DNA of 64,000 bases from JBKHYG01 sp046565595 (GCA_046565595.1 JBKHYG010000100.1:44244-108243), one strand, 5' to 3'. Counted from the stretch's first letter, positions 54,101 to 62,692 are shown. Translations and numbers: made by a program. The notes: a model not told the origin generated them from the letters alone.

Positions 54101-56462
54101 CTGTCAGTTGCCCTCGGTATTGGCCTTCTGCTAGCACGACGGGCGTGGAGCAGTTTGGTGGTCCGCTTGGGCAGCCGTAGCCGTCCCATATGTAGCCGGG
54201 TGTCGTTCCGCTTCCGGTGACGGTTCGAAGTGTGAGAGAACCTGCGTGGGGAGCGATGTTGAGGTTCCAGTTGACCGTTTCAGAGAAACTACCCAAGAGT
54301 TGGGTGGTGTCTTTGCGGCCATCAGCGTTGGGACTGAACCTGTTGTTGCTCCACCAACTGCCCGAAACAGTTGGTTTGGTGATGTCTAAGCCAACAGAGG
54401 GCAGGGTAAGAGATGCTGGGTTGCCGGCAAGATCACGGACCACCAGCGTTGGCGTGTAGTTGCCTTCTATGACACTTCCAACCGAGTTGCGTCCATCCCA
54501 ACTTCGACCCAGAACCGTCGAAGGTCCTCCAGTTAGGGTTTGCTGTGATGGATTCGGCGCGGCCTTTGCGTAGGTGAGTTCCCAGGTGACGGTCTCAGCG
54601 AAGTTGCTTGACGCGACGATGGTGTCCTTTACTCCATCTCCCAGGGGCTGGTTGGGACTGAACGCACAGCCAGTCGTACAGCTGATGCCATCGATGCTCA
54701 GGGTGGCGGTGGGCACTGCTGGCGGCGTGACATCGATGGTCACATCTAGAGGATCCGCTGAAGTGGTCACGAGTCCGGCGCTATCGGTGAGTTTCAAAGT
54801 CGCCGAGTAGTTACCTGCGCCAAGAAGCGTTCCAAGGTCGTCTCTGCCGTCCCATTCGACATCGTTCCGGGATATGGTGAGCGAAGTTTGATCCCCTTGG
54901 CCAGATAGCGTCCGCCTCAAAGTGTTGGACGAATCACGGATCTCGATGGCATACCTGAGTGGATAGGAGAAGTCGTCTGATCCGTCGAACCTGAACCTGG
55001 CCGCACGCCTGTTGCTGTCAGCACGGGTGCTGAAGATCAGACCATCCATACCTTCGAACGAGCTGATCGTTGGGGCAACCGTGTCCCGAAGACACGCCGC
55101 GATCCGCAACCCGCTCTGAGAAACACGCCCCACCGTTCCAGCGCCGGTGAGTCGCACATACGAATCCATCACCGTACCGGCCGAAACCTCATGATAGGCA
55201 TCTCCCACCGCCTTCGAGACGGGTGCCCGGAAAGCAGTGTTGCTTGACGCGGAACCCGCGACCGTAGCGCTTGTGGCTCCGGAGATCACCATCGGAACCT
55301 CGACAGTTCCAGTGCCTGCATCACGCCGCGCGACAGACTCCCATGTCGTCGAAGAAGACGCACACGGCGGCGCAATCAACGCAGGCTTCAAGAAGCCAAA
55401 GCCTAGACCATCGCTCTGGTTGGCGACCCGGCCCTTGGTGACGCTTGGAACGAACACCAAGGCCTTAGCCAAGCCTCCGGAATCAAGGGTCGACTGTTCT
55501 ATGACCAATTCAGCAGACGACTGATTGGCAGCCCCGGGAGCAGGAGCCCCCGTGGAATTCTGCTGAGGTCCGGCGGTGGCTGAAAGATCGATGACCTTGG
55601 CCTGAACCTTATAGAGCCAGCCATCCTCCAGAGACAAGCCAGAAGTCTCAGCAGATGTGAGGACAGGATCATCGAAAGTCAGAGACGAGGACGAAACCAG
55701 CGGACCACTGGCCGAACAATCCCCAGGCGCAATCGCTCCACCACAGCGCACCAGCCGCATCTGCAATTCCGCTCGATCCCCAGCCTGCGCCGAGGCCCGC
55801 AACCGCAACACAGCACCAGCACCAAGATCGCTCGCAACATGCTTATAGAAGCCTGGCTCAGCCAGATCCCCCCAGTTGAGATCGGTCATTGCTTGCTGTG
55901 CTGACCCGAGAGGGAATCGAGAAATCAGCTTCGTTGGCGATCCCGTCTGGCTGATCAGAAGATATGCCTTACGAAGATCGAAGGTACCAGCCAACCCGGT
56001 ACCGTTGATCCGATCCACCTTCAAACTGCCAAGCCCGATATCGAAGCCGGGCCAGGCGAAATCCATCTCGCGTACCGACCAGGAAGGATTTAGGTTACCC
56101 GACGCAGGGAACGAAACCTCAGCGCCACCGATCACGCCGCCGATGCCGGTCCTAAGCGAAACCTTGTAGGCCGCCGAAGCACCCGTGCCACCCACATGTC
56201 GCCCCACGACCACAAGCTTCACCGAAGGAACAGGAGCAAACTTCGAAGAACCCCCCGGCAGCACACCACGCGCTATCTCGACCGTGGAACTAGTCGCGAT
56301 CCCCTCCACAATCTCAGACAACAACTCCCAGCTCTGCTCAACCACCCGATCCCTAGGAGTCACAGACGCCACAGCCGAACCAGAACCCCACAAGCCAGCC
56401 ACCAGGCCAACACCCAAGAAAACCCCACCCAACCCAGCACACCGCCGCCTGATAGCCAACAT
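51174..56462 (-). CDS. Giant secreted protein with FlgD-type Ig repeats
   Basis: 1762 residues. The ATG at 56460-56462 has GGGAGGGGGAG upstream and precedes a signal peptide (LAIRRRCAGLGGVFLGVGLVAGLWGSGSAVA). Residues to about 470 are a unique N-terminal region. Then come about six to seven repeats in which a SPN-x-DG-x-KD-type opening pairs with a W(D/N)G-(K/R)-x...EG-x-Y turn and a DxAGN ending, the pattern of FlgD Ig-like domains. Examples are ISPNEDGQYD, FSPNDDGIKD, SWDGRNSVG, TWNGRDNTN, YDPAGN and IDAAGN. The last 480 residues are unique and Cys-containing, ending NSPPGGC, with no sorting motif or anchor. The repeat stretch uses more A/T-ending codons than the neighbouring genes. Likely extracellular adhesin or scaffold; no function is known. 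Confidence 0.8.
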   Translation of the reverse strand: MLAIRRRCAGLGGVFLGVGLVAGLWGSGSAVASVTPRDRVVEQSWELLSEIVEGIATSSTVEIARGVLPGGSSKFAPVPSVKLVVVGRHVGGTGASAAYKVSLRTGIGGVIGGAEVSFPASGNLNPSWSVREMDFAWPGFDIGLGSLKVDRINGTGLAGTFDLRKAYLLISQTGSPTKLISRFPLGSAQQAMTDLNWGDLAEPGFYKHVASDLGAGAVLRLRASAQAGDRAELQMRLVRCGGAIAPGDCSASGPLVSSSSLTFDDPVLTSAETSGLSLEDGWLYKVQAKVIDLSATAGPQQNSTGAPAPGAANQSSAELVIEQSTLDSGGLAKALVFVPSVTKGRVANQSDGLGFGFLKPALIAPPCASSSTTWESVARRDAGTGTVEVPMVISGATSATVAGSASSNTAFRAPVSKAVGDAYHEVSAGTVMDSYVRLTGAGTVGRVSQSGLRIAACLRDTVAPTISSFEGMDGLIFSTRADSNRRAARFRFDGSDDFSYPLRYAIEIRDSSNTLRRTLSGQGDQTSLTISRNDVEWDGRDDLGTLLGAGNYSATLKLTDSAGLVTTSADPLDVTIDVTPPAVPTATLSIDGISCTTGCAFSPNQPLGDGVKDTIVASSNFAETVTWELTYAKAAPNPSQQTLTGGPSTVLGRSWDGRNSVGSVIEGNYTPTLVVRDLAGNPASLTLPSVGLDITKPTVSGSWWSNNRFSPNADGRKDTTQLLGSFSETVNWNLNIAPHAGSLTLRTVTGSGTTPGYIWDGYGCPSGPPNCSTPVVLAEGQYRGQLTGTDAAGNTSNTSTIYTTIDLTRPVVTNFVASNPAFSTAPGSIKPTTRYTWTTSEPLDSTTRLVIRNSNDQIVKQLTNAASGTTWNGRDNTNELLPEGTYTITLETAAPASLGAEDQAGNPSLPIPTTTTTIDLTPPEPFTLNISEPRISPNEDGQYDSTRLTAGGADWEQWSLVIRPGTAPAVGWTQVMGTNIDRTWDGKDAAGGTQEGAATVTATAYDPAGNPRILETSIVVDVSPPVVAQALVFTTGGLQCGDVCAFSPNDDGIKDSVTFSDGVVTDEWTEVSWSLSFVGIDSATIAGDGNLVSGAWDGFGGNGALPDGIYGPELHVQDAVGNRATFALDPIVLDTIAPYVPAHALLPLNNSSVPSGEHVARAIVGEMNRVGSHAVFELVAAGQAQISDVELVSGQTAVVSRPFDIEAGLDYTLTVSVIDAAGNMSGTLGEVVSRFAGVDASVGASFAEIESSPCTLSPLVVGALTRTATCSDAQVDLDTGPLTISRSGTTGQILTRFETDLEDAYLVGQLPTQNVAAYDAGTAPRVSEVASTWVSRADLPISAAVDDLEVPVAPVAREVPSHWTEASLVMTPKPMSSRVERCPNPADVCASDVVRRVRRVVLDPPLSATELQGLPTVPVSTHILLEWVPSNSDPDREFGGGVILSGATSETETLRRWLSASVYKHAKAYRDDIEAWADQEELDYLDSVLGHSAPFRVAGFERVLSSSAQVDEFLDTILSDFGARATPEVLTPKEEVADEAPDPSKWAPDEGYWNFQRVFPVIPYLNGMPPGDSRFDYQYSVGVTMKWMTAERLSAFTSDSAFEVNAPVSFKEIPSPYVSVCRQPGAYGHPSYCDPFVDDWSSNLPGKYLEAITFDDDVRTLGIGTHEPDRIKHYREGGSSRQNSYFAQWDISAPVDYDVNANRPVQWLYGQIDVSMSCLPFIACGDYAVYSDPPADRLITSCYNWTFPVPNHRYVNSPPGGC
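53285..54945 (-). repeat. Array of FlgD-Ig repeat units inside the giant gene
   Basis: Protein-level repeats only. SPN-DG-KD boxes are encoded near 54628-54665, 54310-54340, 53632-53662 and 53300-53330. Most are followed by a WDG turn and a DxAGN box. Degenerate units lack the SPN box. The plus strand here is strikingly T+G-rich, so the coding strand is A+C-rich. Confidence 0.65.
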
Positions 56463-56701
56463 GTGCTCCCCCTCCCGCGGGACCCAACGATGGACCCCAC
56501 CTAATGGACGCACGAGACGAAGCGAGGTTGCAGGGGACGATAATCGCCAAGCAGATCCAGTTAGATGATGGTTTCGATACCCCGGCTCCTGATTCCTGCC
56601 ATATGTCCGAAACTTCTCTTACACATCTACTGCCAGAATCTTCCATTTGGCTGACAAAGAACCTGGCCTTGGGTGATACCTGACTCATCCGCGGATGAGT
56701 C
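56463..56701. other. Intergenic region upstream of the giant gene
   Basis: 239 bp, less GC-rich than the flanks. It ends in the palindrome at 56683-56700. No coding frame with support was seen; a promoter for the giant gene must lie here but no clear -35/-10 pair stood out. Confidence 0.4.
56683..56700. repeat. 18-bp palindrome ACTCATCCGCGGATGAGT
   Basis: Perfect inverted repeat just past the stop of the glycosyltransferase gene. The 14-bp core TCATCCGCGGATGA recurs at 63416-63429 and the 10-bp core ATCCGCGGAT at 63810-63819. Too short for a terminator loop, so a protein-binding or modification site is possible. Confidence 0.6.
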
Positions 56702-57934
56702 TTACACAGTCGCCGGCTGCAACTGGTCGGAGAGACGCTCTTCTGTCAGGACCAACTGTTCCGCTCGATCGGCATGCCAAAGCATCCAACCGAGCACCAC
56801 ATACCTTGCGAAGGTCGCGAGCTCGACCAGCCACAACCGCAGTTCGGCCGAAGCGGTGCCTTGCTCGGCCAGGAAGAAGAAACTGATGGCCGCCCAAACG
56901 GCGGCATCCGATGCGACGAAGCCGATATAGGTCCGAAGCGGCATGGCGATGATCACGAAGAACGGCAGCAACCACAACGAGAACTGTGGCGAGTACACCT
57001 TGGCGGTCAGCAGCCACATGATCAGCGACATGAACGCAAGCGTGTAAGGCCGGATCTGATACCGCCTGTTCTCGTGCACGATCAGCCAGACAAGTCCGGC
57101 GCCGAACAGCAGCGCCGATGCGATCGATGTCAGCCGCGGATAGACGCCTGTCCAGAATGAGCCGCCGACCTGTGACAGATGCCGATACAGGAAGTACCAG
57201 TGGGTCTCGAAGTTCGGGAACCGTCCCCCCTGGAAGCGCCACGGGAACATGAAGCCGGCAGGATTCGCGATCAGGATCGGCAGATTGACAACGGCGAACC
57301 ACCCGGCAGCGCTGTAGAACATCTTCCATGGCATGCGTCCGGTGCGGCGCCCCTCTGCAAGCAGCAATGCCGGCAACATGACGCCAGGGAAGACCTTGGT
57401 CGCTGCCCCCACCCCGAGGATGCCTGCCGAAAGGTTCGGGCTTCCCCTCTGATAGGCGACCAGGCCCGCGCACATGAGCACCACGGCCAGAAGATCCCAG
57501 TTGTGGAACGCATACAGAGCCAAGGGCGGCCCTATCGCATACAGGTAGATGCGTCGTCGATCCTTCGCAAGTCCGAATAGCAGCAGAGCTGACCACAGGC
57601 CCGCAGCCGCAAGGATGACGGCCGTCGCGTTGAAGAACCCGGCTCCGTGATCGGTGATCGCGCTGACCAGCATCACGACATAGCCGGTGCCTATCGGATA
57701 TTCCAGATCGCCATCTGGGCCGTCGTCTATGCCGTTGCCGTCGATGTAGGGGATCTTGCCTTCGTTCAACCCTCTAAACGAATACAGCGAGTAGATGTCG
57801 TTGTAACAACTGGACCGATACTGGAACCCATCCCACGCGTACCGGGTGCACCGACTCTTGATCGCGTACCCAACGCCGAGCGTGGCCAGGCACGCGAACA
57901 ACGGCAGCAGGATGGCCGCTAATGCGCGTCTCAT
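56702..57934 (-). CDS. GT-C fold glycosyltransferase, Rv0051-like
   Basis: 410 residues with about ten membrane helices and an early extracytoplasmic loop. DGFQYRSSCYNDIYSLYSFRGLNEGKIPYID contains acidic residues in the catalytic position of polyprenol-phosphate-mannose-dependent transferases, and DLEYPIGTGYVVMLV follows. KVFPGVMLPALLLAEGRR is typical of GT87/DUF2029. The ATG overlaps the PBP stop (ATGA). In Mycobacterium a gene of this type follows ponA1 directly, and the arrangement here is the same. Confidence 0.83.
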   Translation of the reverse strand: MRRALAAILLPLFACLATLGVGYAIKSRCTRYAWDGFQYRSSCYNDIYSLYSFRGLNEGKIPYIDGNGIDDGPDGDLEYPIGTGYVVMLVSAITDHGAGFFNATAVILAAAGLWSALLLFGLAKDRRRIYLYAIGPPLALYAFHNWDLLAVVLMCAGLVAYQRGSPNLSAGILGVGAATKVFPGVMLPALLLAEGRRTGRMPWKMFYSAAGWFAVVNLPILIANPAGFMFPWRFQGGRFPNFETHWYFLYRHLSQVGGSFWTGVYPRLTSIASALLFGAGLVWLIVHENRRYQIRPYTLAFMSLIMWLLTAKVYSPQFSLWLLPFFVIIAMPLRTYIGFVASDAAVWAAISFFFLAEQGTASAELRLWLVELATFARYVVLGWMLWHADRAEQLVLTEERLSDQLQPATV

Positions 57935-60012
57935 GTCCCGCTTGGATCAGGTCGCGGGGCGTCGGTCTTGGTCGGCGTGGGTGTACTGGTGGGCGTCGAG
58001 GTCGGGGTCGGTGTCCGCGTCGGCACCGGAGTAGGCGTCGAAGTGCCCGTGGAGGTCTGGGTTGCGGTCGCTGTTGGGCTGGGCGGCCTGGTCGCCGTGG
58101 CCACAACAGAGGCGGTCGGCGAGGGCGAGGCTGACGGTGAGGAACTCGGAGAGCTCTCGGGCTCCATCTGTCCCGGACGGACGAACCGACTGGCTGGCAC
58201 CCCATCGAGGGCACCCTTCATGAAGCGCCGCCACATCTCGGCCGGGAACGAACCGCCAGTCACATCTCGTCCTCGGATGTTCTTCAAGAGTCTGTCGCCG
58301 TCAGCGAAGCCGTTCCAGACCACGGCGGCAAGATCGGGCGTGAACCCTGTGAACCACGCGTCACGAGAATCCTGCGTCGTCCCGGTCTTGCCGGCTGCTT
58401 CGCGTCCCAGTCGCGCGCGCACGCCCGTGCCGTTGTCGATGACTCCCTTCAGGACCCAAGCAACCTGATCGGCGACCTCCTTGTCCAGTACTCGGCGCTC
58501 GACCAGATCATGACGGAACAGCACCTTGCCGTCCTTGTCGGTCACCCGCTCGATGAAGTAGGGCTCACGCCAGACGCCACGCGCCGCGATGGTCGCATTG
58601 ACAGAGGCCATCTCGAGCGGACTCACCTCGACCGTTCCCAACGCGAGCGAAGCGAACGCAGGGATCTCTCGCCGGACACCCATGTCGGATGCGAGTTCGG
58701 CGACATCCTCTGGACCTACATCCAGGATCAACTGCGCGTAGGTGGTGTTCACGCTCAGTTCCGTCGCGCGCGCGATCGAGATCCTTCCACGGTCACGATC
58801 GTCGTAGGTTCGCACCTTCCATGGGCCGCTCTTCAGCTGGAAGGTCTTGCTTGCGGGCGCATCCATGACCGTGTCCGGAGAGATGCCGTCACGGATCGCT
58901 TCGGTCAACACGACGACCTTGAAGGTCGAGCCGGGCTGTCGGCGGGTGCGTGCCAGGTTCAACTGCAGCGTCGCATAATCCCGAGAACCCACCATCGCGC
59001 GGATAGCTCCCGTCTCCGGATCGACCGCGACCAAAGCGGCCTGCGGATCCTTCGTCGAGTCATAGACGGAAGCGATCGCATCTTCGGCTGCGCGCTGTGC
59101 GTCCAGATCAAGCGACACCTGCACCGTGACCTCTCCCGCATACAGCGCATTGGCACCGACCAGCGTCTCTACCTCGTCGCGGACCTCTTCCAGGAAGTGC
59201 GGAGCCAGACCACCGATGCGTCGCGGCCGGACCTTGATCGCACGCGCCTTCAAGCGCTCAGCCTTGTCGGCATCCAGGTAGCCGCGCTCGACCATCAGGC
59301 TCAGTGCGGTATCTCGACGACCCTTCGCGAGTTCGGGTTCGCGGGTCGGCTCGTAGGTCTCAGGTGATCGGATGATGCCTGCGAGCAGCGCAGCCTCGTC
59401 GATCCGCAGCCTGCTCGCCGATTTTCCGAAGTACGCCTTGGATGCTGCCTGCACGCCGTAAGCGCCACGACCCAGATAGATCGTGTTCAGGTAATCCTCG
59501 AGGATCTGTTCCTTCGAGCGTTGCCGTTCGAGTTTGACCGCGAGGATCGCTTCTCGAACCTTGCGCCAGATGGTCCGCTGGTTGCCCACATAAGCGTTCT
59601 TTACGAACTGTTGCGTGATCGTCGACCCGCCCTGCCGACTCTTGCCGAGCGCGGTCATCACGGCGGCACGCGCGATCGCGACCGGTGAGATGCCTCGATG
59701 CTGGAAGAAACGATGATCCTCGACGGCGACGACCGCGTCCTTCAACGCGTCTGGCATGTCCTTCAGATCGATGCTGACACGGTCGGCCTCTGCGCTCAAG
59801 CGTCCGACGAAACGGCCTTGCGTGTCGAGGACGCGCGCGGATTGGACGACCGCGATGTCTCGAGGTTCGGGGACCCGCGCGAACAGGTAGGTGCCGACGA
59901 CCGCGATCGTGAACAGCAGCAACGGGACACCTAGCCCGTAGAGGATCAGCCGACGCTTCGAGCGTTTACGCGCGCGACCCTTCCTCGGTCCGGGCTTCTT
60001 GCCGCGCGCCAT
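57931..60012 (-). CDS. ponA: Class A penicillin-binding protein (PonA-like)
   Basis: Bifunctional peptidoglycan synthase. 693 residues from the ATG at 60010-60012 (TGATG overlap with the gene before; a GTG at 60021 is the alternative). Basic N-terminus, membrane anchor at about 22-45. Glycosyltransferase domain: EDHRFF (Glu98 catalytic) and QGGSTITQQFVKNA. Transpeptidase: STFK (Ser362 nucleophile), SVN (420-422), KTGT (542-545). A Ser/Thr/Pro low-complexity tail of about 75 residues closes it. Neighbours DUF5318 and the GT-C gene match the ponA1 locus. Confidence 0.96.
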   Translation of the reverse strand: MARGKKPGPRKGRARKRSKRRLILYGLGVPLLLFTIAVVGTYLFARVPEPRDIAVVQSARVLDTQGRFVGRLSAEADRVSIDLKDMPDALKDAVVAVEDHRFFQHRGISPVAIARAAVMTALGKSRQGGSTITQQFVKNAYVGNQRTIWRKVREAILAVKLERQRSKEQILEDYLNTIYLGRGAYGVQAASKAYFGKSASRLRIDEAALLAGIIRSPETYEPTREPELAKGRRDTALSLMVERGYLDADKAERLKARAIKVRPRRIGGLAPHFLEEVRDEVETLVGANALYAGEVTVQVSLDLDAQRAAEDAIASVYDSTKDPQAALVAVDPETGAIRAMVGSRDYATLQLNLARTRRQPGSTFKVVVLTEAIRDGISPDTVMDAPASKTFQLKSGPWKVRTYDDRDRGRISIARATELSVNTTYAQLILDVGPEDVAELASDMGVRREIPAFASLALGTVEVSPLEMASVNATIAARGVWREPYFIERVTDKDGKVLFRHDLVERRVLDKEVADQVAWVLKGVIDNGTGVRARLGREAAGKTGTTQDSRDAWFTGFTPDLAAVVWNGFADGDRLLKNIRGRDVTGGSFPAEMWRRFMKGALDGVPASRFVRPGQMEPESSPSSSPSASPSPTASVVATATRPPSPTATATQTSTGTSTPTPVPTRTPTPTSTPTSTPTPTKTDAPRPDPSGT

Positions 60013-61448
60013 CAGAGCCACCCCAGGTCAGCGGATCGCCAAACCAAGACCGCGAGAAGCAGGGTCGAGATCGCTGCGAGAGCGATGGTGCCTCGCGCGA
60101 ACCAGACCGGCGGCGATGCCAGCTCGGGATCAGCGAGCGTCCCCACCGCTGGCGAAGTGGAGCCCCAACCGAGGAACCGCGACGCAAGCAGGGTAGAGAT
60201 GAGCAGGATCCCTCCAGCGGGAAGCAGCAGCGAACCCATCGGAGGCGAAGGCGCGGGCAACGGCACCGACAGTCCAAGAGATGCGATCACATCTCGACCC
60301 GCCTCGGCGAACAGGTGCTCTGCAGCCAAGCCGATGGTGACAGCCAACCCTCCGAGAGCGACGAGCGCACCGACTCGCGTTTCGATCCCGGCGGGAACCA
60401 GGTTCGCACGCACACCGGCGAGCAGCGCGACGCTCAACCAGACCGCTGCCACAGCCACGGCAGACGCGACGAACACGAACTCTGTACGCAGGGGCGCAGC
60501 AGCCGCGAGGGCTTCGCTGAGCGCGATCGCGCTCGGGAAAGCCAGCGCGCCCGGGACGACGATCGTGAGCATCCCCGCTGCGGGGAACGCCGAGACCAGC
60601 AGAGGCGCCAGGGTCGCAGCCGCGACGAAGCCGATCGCGGTCGTCACCGATGTCGGGCTGCCGACGGCGACCGCCACGATCGCCAGACCCATCCACGGTC
60701 CTGGTAACGCGGCTGCATCTCCGACCCGGGCGGCTCGCCACGCTCCGAACGCGGTGGCAGAGGCAGCCGCTATCAGGAAGGCCTTCCCCGGGGTGGAAGC
60801 GGGATCGATCCAGCCGGCGACGAGGACCAGCGGCAGCAGCGGAACGGTCGCACGGACCTCGGTTCCAAGCGGTCTGGCCATGCCCGAGACAGCGATCCCC
60901 AACCGCAACAAGACCGCCAAGCCGATCAGCCAGGCGGCCGGACCATCGAAGCGGGGGGTCGCAGCCAGGCCGCTAGATGCTCCAAGAGCTAGACCGGTCA
61001 GGAGCGACACATCGGCTGCAGCCGAGACTCCCGCATTCAGGTGATAAGGGTTGGGTGCGTTGCGGATGGGCGTCTGCAGGTTCCAGGTCTCGCCGATCGC
61101 GGCTGCGGTCATGATCAGGAATCCCACGGCGGCGACCACCGCGTGGCCAGAAACCAGGACGAGCGCCGCGCCCGCGGCCTCCAGCAGCAAGGCGGTGCGG
61201 ACGCGTTCGGTCAGCCATATCGCTCCCAGGACACAGATGACCAGAGCGATCACCAGACCACCGCGCCAAGCGTCGACCGCCAACCCGCCTTGGATGGAGG
61301 GCTCGGCAGGACCGGCGACGACCATCGCCCATGCGCCCAACACGACCGCGGCGATCCGCACGAGGAGCTGATCGACACGCAGCAGCGCCATGGCTGCGGG
61401 CAGCGCGAAGGCCAACACGACCCAGAGCCCAGCGACCGGAGCACTCAA
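60012..61448 (-). CDS. Polytopic membrane protein, unknown
   Basis: 478 residues, 13-14 hydrophobic helices, Ala/Val/Leu-rich. It starts at a TTG (61446-61448) overlapping the stop of the previous gene in TTGA, with GGGAGG 7 bp before; the open frame further upstream lies antisense-like within that gene. A recognisable segment is TWNLQTPIRNAPNPYHLNAGVSAAADVSLLTGLALG, perhaps reminiscent of proton-translocating quinone-oxidoreductase-like subunits, but this is weak. Directly upstream of the PBP, so it may serve cell-envelope synthesis. Confidence 0.6.
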   Translation of the reverse strand: MSAPVAGLWVVLAFALPAAMALLRVDQLLVRIAAVVLGAWAMVVAGPAEPSIQGGLAVDAWRGGLVIALVICVLGAIWLTERVRTALLLEAAGAALVLVSGHAVVAAVGFLIMTAAAIGETWNLQTPIRNAPNPYHLNAGVSAAADVSLLTGLALGASSGLAATPRFDGPAAWLIGLAVLLRLGIAVSGMARPLGTEVRATVPLLPLVLVAGWIDPASTPGKAFLIAAASATAFGAWRAARVGDAAALPGPWMGLAIVAVAVGSPTSVTTAIGFVAAATLAPLLVSAFPAAGMLTIVVPGALAFPSAIALSEALAAAAPLRTEFVFVASAVAVAAVWLSVALLAGVRANLVPAGIETRVGALVALGGLAVTIGLAAEHLFAEAGRDVIASLGLSVPLPAPSPPMGSLLLPAGGILLISTLLASRFLGWGSTSPAVGTLADPELASPPVWFARGTIALAAISTLLLAVLVWRSADLGWL

Positions 61449-62059
61449 AGCGTGCCTCCCGAAACCACCAAGGCTGCCCCGATGATCGCGAGCAGGGTCG
61501 CGCCGCCGCGCAGCCTGGGGACCCGGTAGGTCGCTGGGAACACGGCGACCACGGCGAGCACGACGACCGTTCCGACGGTCCACCACAGCATCTCTTCCCA
61601 GCCCTCCACCTGCGGGCCGACCGTGCCCGCCACCAGAGCAGCCGCGCTCCCTACAAGCGCCAGGGCCTCGATGCGGCCGGCGAGGCCTTCCATTCGCGGG
61701 GCTGCCGACGCGAGCGCCATCAGCGCCGCGACGCTCGCCACGATCATGCCAGCGACCAGCAGACCAGGACCCGAGGTGATCGCAGGCCCTGCCACCGCGT
61801 TCGCGCCGACGATCGCGTCCAGACTCGGACTGCCCGCGCGCACCCCCGCAACGACCGCGAACAGGACCAGTGCGGGAGCGGTCTCGGCGATACGGGCGAT
61901 GCCCGCCGGGTCAGCGGCGACCACGGCTGCGGCAGCTCGAGCGATCAGCAAGGCGACGATCGCGGCCAGCAGGCTCGCATCCACGCGACCCGCGAGCGCG
62001 AGCAGTCCCGCGACCAGCGAGGTGACGCCGAGACCCGCGGCGAGCGGCTTCAGATCCAC
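61445..62059 (-). CDS. Polytopic membrane protein, unknown
   Basis: 204 residues with six or seven hydrophobic helices (LAAGLGVTSLVAGLLALAG; LLVAGMIVASVAALMALAS; MLWWTVGTVVVLAVVAVFP; GGATLLAIIGAALVV). GTG start with TACGCT 9 bp upstream, no RBS. It is coupled to the next membrane gene by TTGA. The pair together resemble a split transporter or oxidoreductase-like membrane module; no family named. Confidence 0.55.
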   Translation of the reverse strand: MDLKPLAAGLGVTSLVAGLLALAGRVDASLLAAIVALLIARAAAAVVAADPAGIARIAETAPALVLFAVVAGVRAGSPSLDAIVGANAVAGPAITSGPGLLVAGMIVASVAALMALASAAPRMEGLAGRIEALALVGSAAALVAGTVGPQVEGWEEMLWWTVGTVVVLAVVAVFPATYRVPRLRGGATLLAIIGAALVVSGGTL

Positions 62060-62068
62060 GAACCTCTA

Positions 62069-62074
62069 AGCGTA
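62069..62074 (-). promoter_or_regulatory. -10 hexamer of the membrane-protein/ponA unit
   Basis: TACGCT on the minus strand ends 9 bp before the GTG at 62059, so the mRNA is probably leaderless. Confidence 0.38.
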
Positions 62075-62141
62075 TCGGCGGGGGGTTGCCGCGACCGGGT
62101 ACGGCGTGCGCGCTGGTCTCGAGGCGGCTGGCTCCGCTCCG

Positions 62142-62555
62142 TCACATGCGGCGGCGCTTGCGAGCCTCGAGCCTCTCGGTGATGGTCGTTCGCGGCTTGG
62201 CGACCAGGTCGAAGCCGCGGCGCAGGAAGTTCCACTCGCAGCCCATGCAGACCTCGACCTCGTAGCAGGTCAGTGTCGGCGGCGCGGCTCGAAGGTCCGG
62301 CAGGTCGGCAGCCTTGTGCGCGCGACCTCCAGGCCCATAGCGGCGCAACTTCTTGCCGATCGGGAACGAGTAGTAGACCAGCCGCAGCTCTGCCTTGGTG
62401 CAGACCGGACAATCCTCACTCGCGTCTTGTCCCAGGAACCTGGCGGCCCGCAGGAGTTCAGGGTGGGCGTCGCAGACATCTACCTGCGAGACGAGCCCAT
62501 TGGCCAGCCGACGAAGCGTCGAGCGCTTCGCCAAGGTGTAATCGACGGCTGGCAT
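62142..62555 (-). CDS. DUF5318 zinc-ribbon-like protein, Rv0049-like
   Basis: 137 residues from the ATG at 62553-62555, where the recognisable fold starts (DYTLAKRSTLRRLANG). Two metal-binding-type pairs: CPVC (about 71) and CMGC (about 104), plus CDAHPELLRAAR and a basic C-terminus (TTITERLEARKRRRM). DUF5318 stands upstream of ponA1 in Mycobacterium, and here two membrane-protein genes separate it from the PBP. Function unknown. Confidence 0.78.
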   Translation of the reverse strand: MPAVDYTLAKRSTLRRLANGLVSQVDVCDAHPELLRAARFLGQDASEDCPVCTKAELRLVYYSFPIGKKLRRYGPGGRAHKAADLPDLRAAPPTLTCYEVEVCMGCEWNFLRRGFDLVAKPRTTITERLEARKRRRM

Positions 62556-62564
62556 GAGGAGGCC

Positions 62565-62570
62565 ATGGTA
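62565..62570 (-). promoter_or_regulatory. -10 hexamer of leaderless DUF5318 gene
   Basis: TACCAT on the minus strand ends 9 bp before the ATG at 62555. Confidence 0.38.
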
Positions 62571-62692
62571 CCTACCCGCGGCCTGGCAAGAAGGGGCCGG
62601 GCATAGGAAGATGTGACCCAAACCAGACGCAAGGTCGATTACCGGGAGGGGACGGCACCTCCGGATAGTCAGATAGCACGGAAGGACTACTC

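Noticed and set aside
57960..58180. Tandem-looking repeats near the 3' end of the PBP gene
   Set aside because: Explained by the Ser/Thr/Pro low-complexity tail of the protein; not a CRISPR array or mobile element.
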